64,000 bases of DNA, taken from NCBI GenBank assembly GCA_035771175.1, contig CM069607.1, positions 12,520,501 to 12,584,500 on the forward strand. Direction: 5' to 3'. A program made the translations under genes and the position numbers. The first letter of the stretch is position 1; the number at the start of each line of letters is the position of its first letter. Under the pieces are notes generated by a model. That model was not told the origin of the DNA. It worked only from the letters and a program-made list of their open reading frames with translations, and ran no database searches. This stretch comes from Paratinospora sagittata. Its lineage: Eukaryota; Streptophyta; Magnoliopsida; Ranunculales; Menispermaceae. Positions 41,990 through 54,347 of this stretch are shown in pieces.

Positions 41990-44905
41990 ATTTTGGCTAA
42001 GATGTCCATTTTGCTAAGAATATACACGAGGATTACCTGCATCTTTATAGGCTTGAAGCTAGATATCATGATAGGCCGCTTCAACATTATCAAAATTCAG
42101 CCGCCAAGCCTCATCATGATGACTCAACGCTCCTTTGATATAACCAAAAAGGTTAAAGTTGATGCCACCACTTTTGATGGCATACTAGACCTTAATGTTT
42201 TTTTGGATTGGTTAGTCGAACTTAAGGACTGCTTTGAGTGTCACGATATGGCCGATGGCCAACAAGTTCATTTCGAACATCTTCTCATAGATGATTTTCT
42301 CCTCAAGTTAGGGAATCTCAACAATTTTGATTGTTCCATAACAAGTCCAATGTACAACCCAATACTATGTTCAATCAAGTCCCATTTAATCTCGACTCTC
42401 TAGTAGCCCCAAACCTATCGTCACCAAAATTGGCGAGTCTTCATACTCTAGTGTGTGATCCAGTGGCTCCAAGATTGAGAGTCATCATTGCTACGAAAAG
42501 GGGCATATCTCTCCTCGTTGTCCTCACCGTCCCCCCTGACAATTGAACAAGATATGATGTACATGAAGAGGTTGATGATGAACAAGCCATTGCCTCTCTC
42601 AACACTCCCTTAGATTCAGGAGAAGAACTTGTAGGTGATTTGGGTACTTCCTTCAATGTCATGAGATGCATTTTGTCCTCCTCCACCCTCTCCAATGAAT
42701 GAAAACGCATTAGTATCTTCTACACTAATATTAAGTGTGGAGATAAATTGTGTAAAATTGTTATTGACGATGGGAGCTCCATGAATGTTGTGTCAAAATA
42801 TAGTGTATTTAGGATGAACTTGAAACTTGAACCTCTTCCACAACCTTATAGAGTTTCTTGTGTTGATAAAACTTCCTTCCCTTCCTAGCTTGTGTTGCGA
42901 GTGTATTTAGGATGACCTTGAAACCTGAAACTCATCCACAGCCTTATTGAGTCGCTTGTGTTGATAAAACTTCCCTTCCTATTTCTGAACGATGCTTAGT
43001 TCTGCTTACAATGGGTGTGTAACACCTCGTGCTTTTAAGCAATATATTTGGTTAATTTATACGTACACTGAAGAGGATAATACACGTATAAGGAGGAATG
43101 AAGTAAGAAAAAATAAAATAAAAATACAATATTGTTCATTTGCGGGTACTGTTTACCGAACAGTACCGTGAACATGACTCATATGGAAAAAATAAAAAAT
43201 AAAAAAAATTAAAAGAAGGAAGAAGTTGCTGGAGAAGCAGAACGGAAGAACGAAAGAAGGAGAAGAAAGAAAAAGGAAACGATGGATTTACGGCCAAATC
43301 TGACGTGCCGGTAAGCTATTTTTGCTATTTTTCGCCGTGAAATTGATCTTTAACTAGTGTATGACGATTCTAGCGGAGTAATTTTTGCTGTGAGAGCCGT
43401 TTTACGGCGTTTTCAAAAATTGGGGTTTTGACCCAACGTGAATGAAAATCCGCTAAGAAGGTTGGAAAACACTCCCTGGACTGTCGGGACCCCGAATATG
43501 TGGTTAGATTGAATTTAGTTGTTCATTTGGAACTTTTATGGCTGTTGGAAGTTAGAGTGTATATTGGAGACCTTTTGAATCATAAACCCGATGAAACGCC
43601 AGTTTAAGGCTATAGAATGGTAGAAGGCACTGTTGCGAGTGCATCGATGCTAATTTCATGATTTTTAGGATCGTTTGACCATTTTAGTAAAAAATTACAT
43701 CTTTCGAATGAATAGTGATGACGTGAACAGTGATGTGAATAGTACTATAATCATATCCAGTGAATAAAATGAAATTAGAATGCAATGAAACTCTGGTTTG
43801 AGATCATAGAATCGTAGAGAACTGAATTCTGGACGTTTCGATGTTAAGAACATGCTTTGTGGATATGACATATGTTTTCCTATGTATTTTCATGGTGAAA
43901 TAACCCCATCTTAGCTGCTGAACCAGCTAGAAAATTTGAGTGTAGTCATAGTGTTTTGGTGAGTTGAAATGGTGATTCTCATGATAATCTATGGTTCATT
44001 TCAGTGTTTAAATTGAGAGCTCAAGTGCATGGATAAATGCTCTTGAGGAAGCAATTATGATGGACGTTTATTGTTGCTCGATTGACTGAGAAACCCCTTG
44101 TAACCACTGTGAGTATAGTTTTCTTGATTTGGTTCTTGTATGGCATTGTACACATATAAAATGTTTGATTGTATGCATGTTATATTTATATATAATGTAT
44201 TGAGTTTTATGGATCATGCAAACTGATTTTAGCAATTGGAGTTTGTAATGATGTCATTTCGTTAGGAATTAGACCCGGATGAGGTTTTGCGAGTCCTCAT
44301 TGTCAGTAGGCATGTCCTAACAAGGGTTGCGATCCTTGAAATGACTGTGAATTGGGTAATGAGAGGTTGTGGCTACCTTGTACGACCATACAAGGGTTAG
44401 ACCCGCTCTCTTGCCTTGAAAGAGGGAGATGGTAAAATATTTATGAATGAGCAATATTGTGTGCACGTATATTATTTTGATGAATGGTGTATATGTGCTT
44501 TTGAAATGTTTTAAATCGATTTGATATGCCATGTTTCCTAAAATGCATGCGATTGTCATGTCAAGAACTATATTCACTGAGCTGTTGTGTGCGGGCTGTG
44601 TATTGAGGTATAACAATATTATGTGGTACTATGGCTGTGGTACGCTCTGTATGAGGTACCCATCACATCCCAGGGGTACTAGACATTGCGGTGTGCTATG
44701 TACTGGGGTGTGACAGGGTGACTATAAGGATTGTGTTTGGTGCAACGTTCTTCCTATGGATGTTGCCCATATCTTGTTAGGTCGCTCTTTGCTCTATGAC
44801 CTAGATGTTACTCATTACGATAGGGAAAACACTTATGTGTTTAAGTATAAAGGAAAGACTATCAAATTACTTCCTGCTAACCCTGATAGTAAACCCAAGT
44901 CCAAG
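41990..44905 (+). mobile_element. Second gypsy element (gag and protease), split by a solo LTR
   Basis: A plus-strand gypsy remnant in several frames. Gag is recognised by VKVDATTFDGILDLNVFLDW, followed by a zinc-knuckle remnant HCYEKGHISPRCPHR (about 42490-42535) missing its first Cys. Protease follows, with VIDDGSSMNVVSKYSVFR and YRVSCVDKTSFP. A 1698-bp solo LTR interrupts it at 43018. Coding continues after it with DYKDCVWCNVLPMDVAHILL and DVTHYDRENTYVFKYKGKTI. RT and integrase are absent, and the element is cut at about 44909 by another LTR. Confidence 0.8.
43018..44715 (+). mobile_element. Solo gypsy LTR with perfect TSD GGGTG
   Basis: 1698 bp from TGTAACACC to GTGTGACA, flanked by GGGTG at 43013-43017 and 44716-44720. 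It is homologous, in reverse orientation, to the LTR at 34967-37113 (for example TTCGTTAGGAATTAGACCCG and CTATATTCACTGAGCTGTTG). It formed by recombination between the two LTRs of one insertion. Confidence 0.93.
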
Positions 44906-45249
44906 CCTATGACGCCCCGAAAATTATTTCATCTAGTCCATTACCCAATTATATTTTTCCCAAACTCTATGTGTTTGCCTTGATATGTTTAGTGTTTGTT
45001 TAATGTTTGTATATTTGATGCTTGATAATGTATATAAATATGTACATTATAAATTGTATATGGGTCATGTTAAATTAAAGTATAATGCATGAGCTCATTA
45101 CACCATGAATTGATATGTATTAGGATTGATTGAATAAAAGGATAAATGAGAATGAAAATTTGGTGTATTAAATGGATTGGATATTTAAAATACATGGAAG
45201 CATGAGATTGGTTAAAATACATGTGGTTGGTATGGGTAATATGAGACCA

Positions 45250-45530
45250 ACACATGTCAAGTTAGTGCATGAGAATGGACAAGTGTCCCATGCCCCATTT
45301 CTCTTCTCCAACACATGTCAAGTTGGTGCATGAGACCAACACATGTCAAGTTGGTGCATGAGAATGGACAAGTGTCTCATGCCCCATTTCTCTTCTCCAA
45401 TACATGTCAAGTTGGTGTATGAAAATGGACAAGTGTCCCATGCCCCATTTCTCCTCTCCAACACATGTCAAGGTTGGTGCATGAGAGTGGACAAGTGTCC
45501 CATGCCCTACTTCTCTTCTCCAAGGAAGTC
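45250..45530. repeat. Tandem repeat of about 60 bp, 4-5 copies
   Basis: Units contain ACACATGTCAAGTTGGTGCA, GAATGGACAAGTGTCCCATG and CCCATTTCTCTTCTCC. One unit is a short partial copy (about 45311-45340). Confidence 0.88.
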
Positions 45531-46960
45531 CTAGAGGGTGAGATGAGTGGAGAGAAAGGAAAAAAGAAGAGAAAGGAAAGAAGAAGAGAAAGAAAGAGGG
45601 AGTTGCTTTGAGGAAAGTCTCTGTAACATTTTCATCAAAGAGCTGGATCTTCGTACTATATGGTCAGATTGAGCTCAAAATTTGTCAGCAAGTTCGTATC
45701 TTATGGGTATTCATTCTGGTTGGTGGAGATCTTGATTGGAGTTTTCGTTTGAAAGATATAACCTCCCAAACAAAGCTGGTCGGAAAGTCTGGATTTCTCG
45801 TGCAGTTTAGATCAAACTAATAGATCTCCTAAATCTACCGTTGGATGGATATGATACTTGATAAGGTGGTTCACGACTGATATTTCTGCATTATGAATGG
45901 TTGAGATGTTGGTTAGTCAAGTAGTTTGTGTGATATAATCACCTGAGTTCAAGTATTTGTAGCAAGAAAGGAGAAATTGTCTGATTAGAGGCCTATCGTT
46001 TTGGTCCACCGTTGGATTGAGCTCATATTTGGACAGAAGGTTTGTCTCTTAACATACTTCAATCTGTACGGTTGATTTTGTGATTAGTATTTCTGTTGGC
46101 TGCTTGATACATCTGAACAGAATATTAACTGGAAAATTTGTAGGGTTGTTTGTATTAGACCTAAATTTAAAATATGAACTTAGACCTTTCCAAATAGCTT
46201 GCATGTCAACTATGTTGACCTAGTTTCCATTGTTGATGAACCCATGATGCAAAATCAGTGATATACATGGCTGAACATGGTGACCTAGTGTAAATAGACA
46301 ATATGGCCTAAGTATGGAAAATTTTATATTTTAGGGCTTTTGATGCTTTTGGCCTAGAATCATTGAATTGATGCAACTTATGATTAATTAAGCATGATTA
46401 GGGTTGATTATGCTACTGATTTGGTGGTTGTGACCATATCATGGGTTATGCCTACTTGTGATCAAATGGCCAAATTTGGGCATGTTTATGCCTAAGGAAT
46501 TGAAAATCAGTATTTTTGATTAATTGAATGGTTTATGAATGAGAACTATGCATTAGAGGCCTAAGTCATGTGATTTGAGTTGAATGATGGGATTTAGGCC
46601 TATTGTCTATATGTGGGCTGATTTAGGGTTGATGTGTAATGTCTATGTGATTGAGCATAAAAATTGATGTATGGTAGGATATTGATGAATGTTTCAGGAT
46701 CTTGATTGGGTTGATTCGGTTTGGTGGTCGTGTGTGGTAAGATACTCTCACGAGGCTTGGTTGTGAGTAGACTTCATTTATGATTATATCTTTTATGTCA
46801 TAATATCACTTATATATATTGTATGTTGAAAGCATGAATGTGTCATAATGTTTTGAATGATGCATTGATTTGAGAAAACCTTATGACTTTTATTGGGCCC
46901 ATCTATCTGGCTAATAGGGGGACTTAACCTTGTCATAGGAGAGTTTTAAAAAGAAAATAT

Positions 46961-47077
46961 TTGGGGATGAGAACGGTACGGTGAAATAGACGTGCACTAG
47001 TAACCCCAAATCAACATGATTGGGGATGAGAACGGTACGGTGAAATAGACGTGCACTAGTAACCCCAATGCATGTGG
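46961..47077. repeat. 59-bp tandem duplication
   Basis: Two near-identical copies beginning TTGGGGATGAGAACGGTACG and containing ATAGACGTGCACTAGTAACC. Confidence 0.9.
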
Positions 47078-47609
47078 AATTGTGGATCCAAATTAATAAG
47101 CTTTTACTTGCATCGAACTTATTATAAATGCTTGATATCTATATGTTATGAGCTTTTAATCATGCTACACATTGACATGCATACATGATATTTATTGATG
47201 AGTATTGATAGCATATTTGAATTCTATTCACTGGGCACCGTTGGCTCACCCTCATTTTCCTCTTTCAGGTCCTTCTGTCCTGAATAAGGGCAAGGAAGTA
47301 GTCATATCTTGAGGGCCTTGCCGGCGAGAGAATCCAAGGCCTTGATGTGAGTTGAGAGACATTTCGATTGAACTGTGTTTTAAATTATGATGTATTATAT
47401 TTTGGACTATGTAATTATAACACTTACCACATTGTAGTATGGGTGAGTTGAGACTTGTTAGATAGACCATGTGGGCATATGACGGTTTTATTTATGGTTC
47501 ATTTTTATGGATTATCTTTTGTCTTGGATGATTAATACAGTGGGTAGTTTTGTTTAGTACCTTTTTATATTATGTCGTTGTTTGGGATAAGGCCCTTGCA
47601 TTTATCTGA

Positions 47610-49590
47610 AGGACTTGAAATGGAAGTGAGAGGGTGAACCAACTATGCCCAGTGAATAATGTTCAATTATGCCATCAATTATATATCAATAAAAGCCATA
47701 TATGCATGAATGATGCTCATGAGTATATGAAACATATAACACATAGTATAACAAACATCCATCTACTATCATGCACATTCATCATCCATCCACCTTTCAA
47801 CATTATTTCTCCGCTGAAATAAACCCTTCCTCTGGTCCTCCCATATTGGGGTACATCAATCTCATTCTAGATCATTCACTCCCTGCCTATAAGTGAAATG
47901 ATCATCCTTGGCGGGGTATTAAATACCTTACAGCCTTTGGGGTAGTTCAACCTCATCCAACCAAATCTTCACCCATGAAAGATTCAACCACACCTCTAGA
48001 GTATTTTAGCTTGGTTCAACTGTTTATAAGGGGTTCTCTTAAAGAGCAATCCCAACCTATGTAGTGCTCTCTAGCACAAGCCTTCTAGATATTCAATTCA
48101 TAATACTTTAAACACATGCAATTTCATACTAACCAATTTATGACTTTCAACATACAAGTATAATTTAATATAATGACAAAAATGATAAAATATAAGGAAC
48201 AACTACTCACAACTAAGCCACGCAATCAAAGCTATCCACACACGAAATCCCAACCAATACAAGTCCAATCACGACCCTGTAGTAAAACACATCCATTCAC
48301 ATTTATGTCAATTCTATGATCAACATCATACTCACACATAAAGCTCACATCCAACTTCCCAACATAGCCAAATGAATCCATTTATACCGTGATTAATAAT
48401 CCCGAACATTACCAAATAGGTAAAGTCATACCACATTTAATGATCCTCGTCACATAGGCACTAATCATGCCTAATTACAAGACCTAAGCTTAATACATGG
48501 TCTAGGTCTATTCATGATCATCAAGGTCAATGCATCATTCCACATTAAAACCATGAAGGTTGATCATAATAAACTCAATCCCCATCATAATACATTCATT
48601 AAACCATTATTGTCAACACACAATAATAAGACAATAATCATTCCCAAGTATGAAATTTACCCAATTTCTAGGCCTAGGTCAATACATGTTCTAAATGGGT
48701 CAATTAAAACACCAATCAACCCAATTTAAATCAATTGATCTAATCCCATTTCAATTTCATGATTCTAGGTCAATTTCATCAAAAGCCCCAAAATTTGGGA
48801 ATTTCCAACCTTAGGTCAAATTGGCCAAATTAAGCTGACCCACATGTTTCAACCATGGAAACCTTAAATTAGCAACATGAATCAACTAAGCATGATATCA
48901 TTACCAACATAGATCACATGCACAAGTATTGGACAACTCTAGGTCAAAGTTCTAGGGTTTGGTTTCTACAAAGGACCCCACCAATTTCAACTTAGAAATT
49001 GGGGAAAATACTGTCATTAGGTTCCATTTCACCATAGGAAACCATATTCCATACATGCAAACCCATTCAAGTCTAGGTCATCCCAAAAAACAACAATATA
49101 TAACAAGATTAATACCATTCTAGAGCTCAAGAACATGCTAGGAAGATATTTAAAACATAGAAACACCATTTACATACCTCAAATAGTAGAGATTCAAATC
49201 AATCCACCTAGGGCTCAAAACCCCTAATTTGTTTTCTTCAGAAGCCCGTCAACCCTTCTCCCAAGTGAAAATGGAGAGAAATGAGGGTTGAAGTGGTTTT
49301 ATTTGCTTTTGTGGGACCCACGGTTTGCTTTAAAAAAATTGGGTTTTGCATAAGGAATGCGTTCCTTCACCCAAAGATCACGTTCTTCCTTGTACTGAGA
49401 GACTTTCTGCTTTCGGTCTCGCTCAAAGAGCTCGTTCCTCTCAGCTGGAGCGCGTTCCTCCCTGCACTAATACATTTTCGGCTCTTTTCGACACCTTATG
49501 AGTCTCCGATCGATCTAAAACTTTTCGTACACATTAAACAACTTAAAATCATGTGAAAACACTTAAACTAACACATACCAAGCATCAAAT

Positions 49591-49630
<40 letters not shown>

Positions 49631-49705
49631 CAATGCAAGCACATAAAGTTTGGGCACAATGCAAATGGGTCATGAGGTAGATGAAACAACTTTTGGGGCG
49701 TCACA
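47610..49705 (-). mobile_element. Gypsy LTR (TGTGACGCCCC family), minus orientation
   Basis: Read on the minus strand from 49705 it starts TGTGACGCCCCAAAAG. Near its far end it has ATTCACTGGGCATAGTTGG and CACCCTCTCACTTCC, matching the plus-orientation copy. It appears to be the 3' LTR of the element whose chromodomain end lies at 49706-49950. Confidence 0.7.
49600..49630. repeat. (AT)n microsatellite
   Basis: A TA run of about 30 bp next to CATACATACATA. Confidence 0.9.
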
Positions 49706-49957
49706 TCACACCTACCTTAATATGAACTTTGTCCTCGAAGTTTTAAGGTCAAGAAATTACCTAAGCCCATGAACTGGGAGAAGTGCTCATTCATATAATC
49801 CTCGTGCTCCAATGTATACTGCTCCTCATCCTGAAACTGCTACTTCACCTTGACCATGGGAATCTCCCGATTACGAAGCTTCTACACTTTTCAATCAAGG
49901 ATTGTGACTGGTTTCTCGTCATAAGTACCGTCCAGTCTCAAATCCAAGTGTCTCCAA
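49706..49957 (-). pseudogene. Gypsy chromodomain end, broken
   Basis: Minus-strand reading gives PVTILD, KLRNREIPMVKVK and QFQDEEQYTLEHEDYMNEHF, followed by a short tail and the LTR. This is the C-terminal chromodomain that tethers chromoviral integrase to heterochromatin (usual form: LRNKEIPLVKVLW...EEATWE.E..M). Stops are present and the usual aromatic WE is YTLE. The rest of the element is cut off at about 49958 by the next LTR. Confidence 0.7.
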
Positions 49958-50330
49958 TCTAACACATTCAAGTATAAATGTGTCGTACACGTATATGAGT
50001 AATTGTGTTATTAATGTGAAATTTATAATATGCATGTTATAAGGCACATTTGTACTTGAATGTGCAAATTAAAATATAAAAAATAAATTTTATATTTAAA
50101 TGTTTTTTGTGGGAGTTGGATTAGAATATAGTGTATGTATGTATGAGATCAATTTATAACCTAACCCATTTATTCTCCTCTCCGTAATGTGATTAGAAAA
50201 AAAAGAGAAAAAGGAAGAAAAAGAGGAAGAACGAAGAAGAAGAAGAAGGAAGGAAGAAAGAGGGCTTTCACCAAATCTAAGCTAAGGTGTGTGTTTTCTT
50301 CCAATTTTTCTTTGTGAAATTACTTATAAT

Positions 50331-50546
50331 TGATAAACTAAATAATAGTTCATGTAATTAGTCTCTTTACATTGGTTTAAGAATGTACTTAGTTTCAACA
50401 TTCTTTTGTATAAGAGAATCACATGTACAACACGTGTTTTTTTATCTTCAATTGTAACAACATATAAAAACAAATGAGAGAAGAAGAGCTCTCTGGTGGA
50501 GCATTTTCTGAGAAACCAATCTCCTATGTTTCCATTAAATCTATTA
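50331..50546 (+). repeat. 5' LTR of the deleted copia element
   Basis: 216 bp. It carries an extra ACTAA near its start compared with the 3' LTR, and a TATA-like ACATATAAAAAC near 50460. Confidence 0.9.
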
Positions 50547-50579
50547 TGGTATCAAAGCCTTCATCATTGATTTTTTTAC

Positions 50580-52110
50580 CACTCAAGATGACTTTTGCAA
50601 ATCAACCTCCGGTTACCATCTCTGACCAATCTTCAACCCCAAATCAAAACCCAAAAATATTTGCTCAATCTTTGATCAATACAACCCAGCAAAACTCACT
50701 TCTAGTTCTTTAGAACCCCACACTTCCCCCAATTACTCAATCTCTCACAACTGCTTGAAAGTGGGTTTAAAGGAATTTCATCAAACACATGGCTTGGATT
50801 ATTTTGAAACCTTTAGTCCCATTGTCAAGCCTACAACTATTTGAGTGGTGCTCAACCTTGTTATATCTTGCAATTGGCCATTAAAGTCGTTGGATGTTCA
50901 CAATTCATTTATTAATGGTGACTTAGTTGAGATTGTGTTCGTGGAACAACCTCAAGGGTTTATTGATGCTTCTTATCAATCTCATGTATGTAAACTCAAA
51001 AACACATTATATGGCTTGAAGCAAAGTCCTCGTGCTTGGTTCACAAAACTCAGCCACTGTCTTTTGCAATAGGGATTTCAAGGTTCTAAATTTGATTCTT
51101 CGATGTTTGTTCTTCATACTTCATCAGCTATTATTATCTTCTTGATCTATGTTGATGATATCATAGTGATGGGTAGTTCCAATCTTCTCCAAAGCATGAT
51201 ATCGTAGCTACATCAACATTTTTCTCTTAATGATCTTGGTTGCTTATCATATTTTCTGGGTATTCACCTCACATGGACTGATTCTTCTCTCCATTTATCA
51301 ACAGAAATATATGTTCGAATTACTTCAATGGGTTGAATTCACAGCCTGTAAACCTACTGCCACACCTATGGCTACTCATCCACCACTTTCCCGTTATGAT
51401 GGTGATTCACTTCCGAATCCTACTTCTTGTCGGAGCATCGTTGGTGTGCTTCAATATTGCACCATTACTAGGCCAAATATATGCTTCGCAGTGAACAAAG
51501 TATGTCAATTTATGCAATCTCCTACCTCAGGGCATTGGCAGGCTGTCAAATGCATTTTGCGTTATCTTAGAAACTCTATCACTCATGGTCTCACCATTCA
51601 TGCTTCTCCCAACTTCTCATTAACTTGTTGCATAGATGCCGATTGGGCTAGTTTCCCAGATGATAGGAAAAGTACAAGTGGTTATAGCTTTTTTCTTGGC
51701 CCAAATCTGATTTCTTGGTTGTGCTCAAAATAGAAGGTAGTTTCTTGGTCTAGTGCGAAATCAGAGTACTGCGCTTTAGCTAATGCTGCAGTTGAAGTAA
51801 CATGGCTTGAAGCCTTATTGAAGGACCTTCATCTTCATTTTTCAACTCCACCATTGTTGTTATGAGACAATATAAGTGCTCTTATCTTGAGAAAAATCCG
51901 GTTATGCATGGCCACACCAAACATGTTGAAATTGATTATCACTTTGTGAGCGAAAGAGCTATGAACCAATCTTTGGTAGTTCGCTTTACACCATCTGAGG
52001 ATCAATTGGCTGATATCTTAACCAAACCTCTTTCTTCTTTAAGGTTTCTTATGTTGCGATCCAAGCTCACTGTGCTTCATAGCCCCATGAGCTTGCGGGG
52101 GGATGATAAA
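50580..52110 (+). pseudogene. Copia gag start, RT and RNase H, broken
   Basis: A short gag-like start (MTFANQPPVTISDQSSTPNQ) is followed directly by reverse transcriptase: [54 protein letters not shown] and IYVDDIIVMGSS. After frame changes, RNase H follows with CIDADWASFPDDRKSTSGYS, SWSSAKSEYCALANAA, HVEIDYHFVSERA and DQLADILTKPL. Stops and frameshifts occur throughout (for example at 50713, 51070 and 51733). Protease and integrase are missing. Confidence 0.88.
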
Positions 52111-52314
52111 TAATAGTTCATGTAATTAGTCTCTTTTCATTGGTTTAAGCATGTAATTAGTTTCAACATTATTTTGTATAAGAGAATCACATGTATATCA
52201 CGTGCTTTTCTATCTTCAATTGTAACAACATATAAAAGCAAATGAGAAAAGAAGAGCTCTTGCTAGAGCATTTTCTGAGAAACCAATCTCCTTTGTTTCC
52301 ATTAAATCTTTTAA
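52104..52314 (+). repeat. 3' LTR of the deleted copia element
   Basis: 211 bp, starting TGATAAATAATAG and ending AAATCTTTTA. Confidence 0.9.
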
Positions 52315-54145
52315 TAATGATGGAGGAAACCTATCTCATGGTTTAAAATCTGTAATAGATGATGTTTTGGAATGATTCCAAGTTAGGGTATTGGTGCCAT
52401 TAGCTTGGAAACTAGTTAAAAATGGTAGAGATAGTATCCTATTAAACAAAATCATGCTAAATGACGTTGTTAGTGTTTATTTTGGGGTTTAAATGGAGTT
52501 TTGGGGTTATGGTTTCAAATGGAAACCCTATATCCGAGATTACATGATCTATGAATGAATGTTTATGATGTTTTGGATGATTTGGATGTGATTACCATTG
52601 ATTTCTATGAAATTTATGAACGAACTAACGAATTGACCTTGAAAATAGTTGTTTCTGTCCAACGGTGTTTCAAAAACATCGGAGACCTTCAGAACCCAGG
52701 TAAAATCTGTTGAAATGATTGTTTGAGGTTATAGAACAATAGTAGGACTGATTCTAGACCCTCCAATGTAGGCAAAATATTTTTAAGAAAATGGTTGATA
52801 TTTTTTGTAAAGGGACCTAAGTTTCGGATGTACAGTTGACCTCCGGAATCATGTCAAAACTTGATGAAACACCAGTTGGAGACCATAGAAAGGTAGAACT
52901 AACAATTCTGAACATTTTGGTATTAATTTTATGATTTTTTGGGGATCGTTGGATATTTATAGTAAAATTGGACTTAAGCTTGATATTTGTAGTAAATGAT
53001 GAAACTTGATATGAAAATATGAAATTGATCTAGAATATGTAATTCATGTTGATTGTAGGATTTTGATTTAGTTGATTCTTTTGGGAGTATTTTACTTAGC
53101 TTTTGGATTGGCTGTGAATATTTCTCACCATAATTTATTCTCCATTTATGACATTATATATATAAATGATTTGTAAAAATGTATGCATTTATGCTCATGG
53201 AAATGGTTTTTATGCATTTGGATGCCTTGGGTATTTTAGATTAAATATCTTGACGTGAATTATCTTTCTATTTAATTATTCTTCGGGGAAATGTTCTGTT
53301 AGTGTTACTTGGATAGTACTATTTGGGTATGGTCTTTCCGTTACTTAAGAATATAAGGGTAGAAAGGTTAAAATTGGATATTCTGTTTTGGTCATCCTCT
53401 GTTGTCGCGAAATAGGGGAAAGTATAAACAAAATTATCCTGATGTGACCTCGGATGAGGCGATTGCATATTTTTTGAAAATTGCATAATTTATATGATTT
53501 AGTTTGAATCATGTATGATTAATTGATGTATTTGTGTTTATTAATGTTTATTTAATGACATACATGTTTTTATGAATTCATTTAAAGAATTAATTGTGAG
53601 AATATTCACTGAGTTAGTTGAAGTTCACCTCTTTTCCTTATTTTCTCAAGTTCAAATCCAAAAGGGAAGGGTAAAGTTTGATCGCTAACATTAGCCTTCC
53701 ATCTCTTTGGATTACATGTGAGCAGGGGATTAGATACTTTGTGATTCTTCTGTTATTTTGGTTATGTAAATAACTATCACATCATAATACTGTGTATATA
53801 TATCACATAGACGTGTTGGGATGAATACATGTATATGACATAATTTGGGTAGTAGATAGTTGTTTTATACAGGTGATCTTATATATGTTGAACCATGTGG
53901 ATGCATAGGGTGATATGTTCTTGTGGATGGATTTTGGAAATTTTTTTTATGGTTTATATATATATAATGTCATAAACAGGTTGTACGGTATTCTATGAGT
54001 ATTGATGACGTATTAGGTAGAGGTTGAGTGAGGCTTCAGGTTTGGTCCTGGAGTGACATTAATTGAGGTTTTGTGTTCGTCGTGACATCACCCGATCATA
54101 AATCGCGACAGAAACTCTCAAATTGAACAATTTGCAATTTTGTAG

Positions 54146-54347
54146 GAACTTAGAAGTTCCTACGAGAGTAAGAATGCGTCGAGGGGATTCAATAGGCACT
54201 ACACCAATGCTACAAATCTATCTCAAGTGCCTTGTCAATGGATCCAATAGGTTCTTTCGAAAAGAAGACTTAGCGGAAGTTAGAAAAGGAGCTCTATTAA
54301 TTGCTTTTCAAAATCTAGGCATGAAGAGTACAGCCACTTCGTTTTGA
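54146..54347 (+). pseudogene. Possible orphan exon, family not recognised
   Basis: An acceptor-like TTTGCAATTTTGTAG precedes an open stretch of 66 codons (NLEVPTRVRMRRGDSIGTTP, then VNGSNRFFRKEDLAEVRKGA and LLIAFQNLGMKSTATSF) ending in TGA at 54345. Composition is protein-like and not repetitive, unlike nearby random ORFs. I do not recognise the family. It lies directly after the gypsy LTR that ends at 54087, so any upstream exons could have been separated by the retrotransposon nest. An independent possibility is a captured gene fragment. Confidence 0.35.

Larger units (their letters stand above)
44909..47600 (+). mobile_element. Gypsy LTR (TGTGACGCCCC family), plus orientation
   Basis: It starts TATGACGCCCCGAAA (mutated TGTGACGCCCC) and contains a 60-62 bp tandem repeat and a 59-bp duplication. 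It ends with TATTCACTGGGCACCGTTGG, then CCTCATTTTCCTC. It is related to the minus-orientation copy at about 47610-49705, which meets it tail to tail. The right boundary is approximate. Confidence 0.65.
50331..52314 (+). mobile_element. Internally deleted Ty1/copia element, TSD ATAAT
   Basis: A 1984-bp element with 5' LTR 50331-50546, 3' LTR 52104-52314, a 5-bp TSD ATAAT (50326-50330 and 52315-52319), a PBS TGGTATCAAAGC at 50547 and a polypurine tract GCGGGGGGA before 52104. LTRs begin TGATAAA and end TTA instead of the usual CA. Most of gag, protease and integrase have been deleted. Confidence 0.9.
49958..54087 (+). mobile_element. Gypsy LTR carrying a nested copia element
   Basis: Outer sequence 49958-50330 and 52315-54087 reads as one LTR of about 2.1 kb, from TCTAACACATTC (probably mutated TGTAACAC) to TCGTCGTGACA. 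It has LTR-like text such as ATATTCACTGAGTTAGTTGA. A copia element with its TSD interrupts it. No PBS follows and flanking TSDs are not convincing, so it may be solo. Confidence 0.6.
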
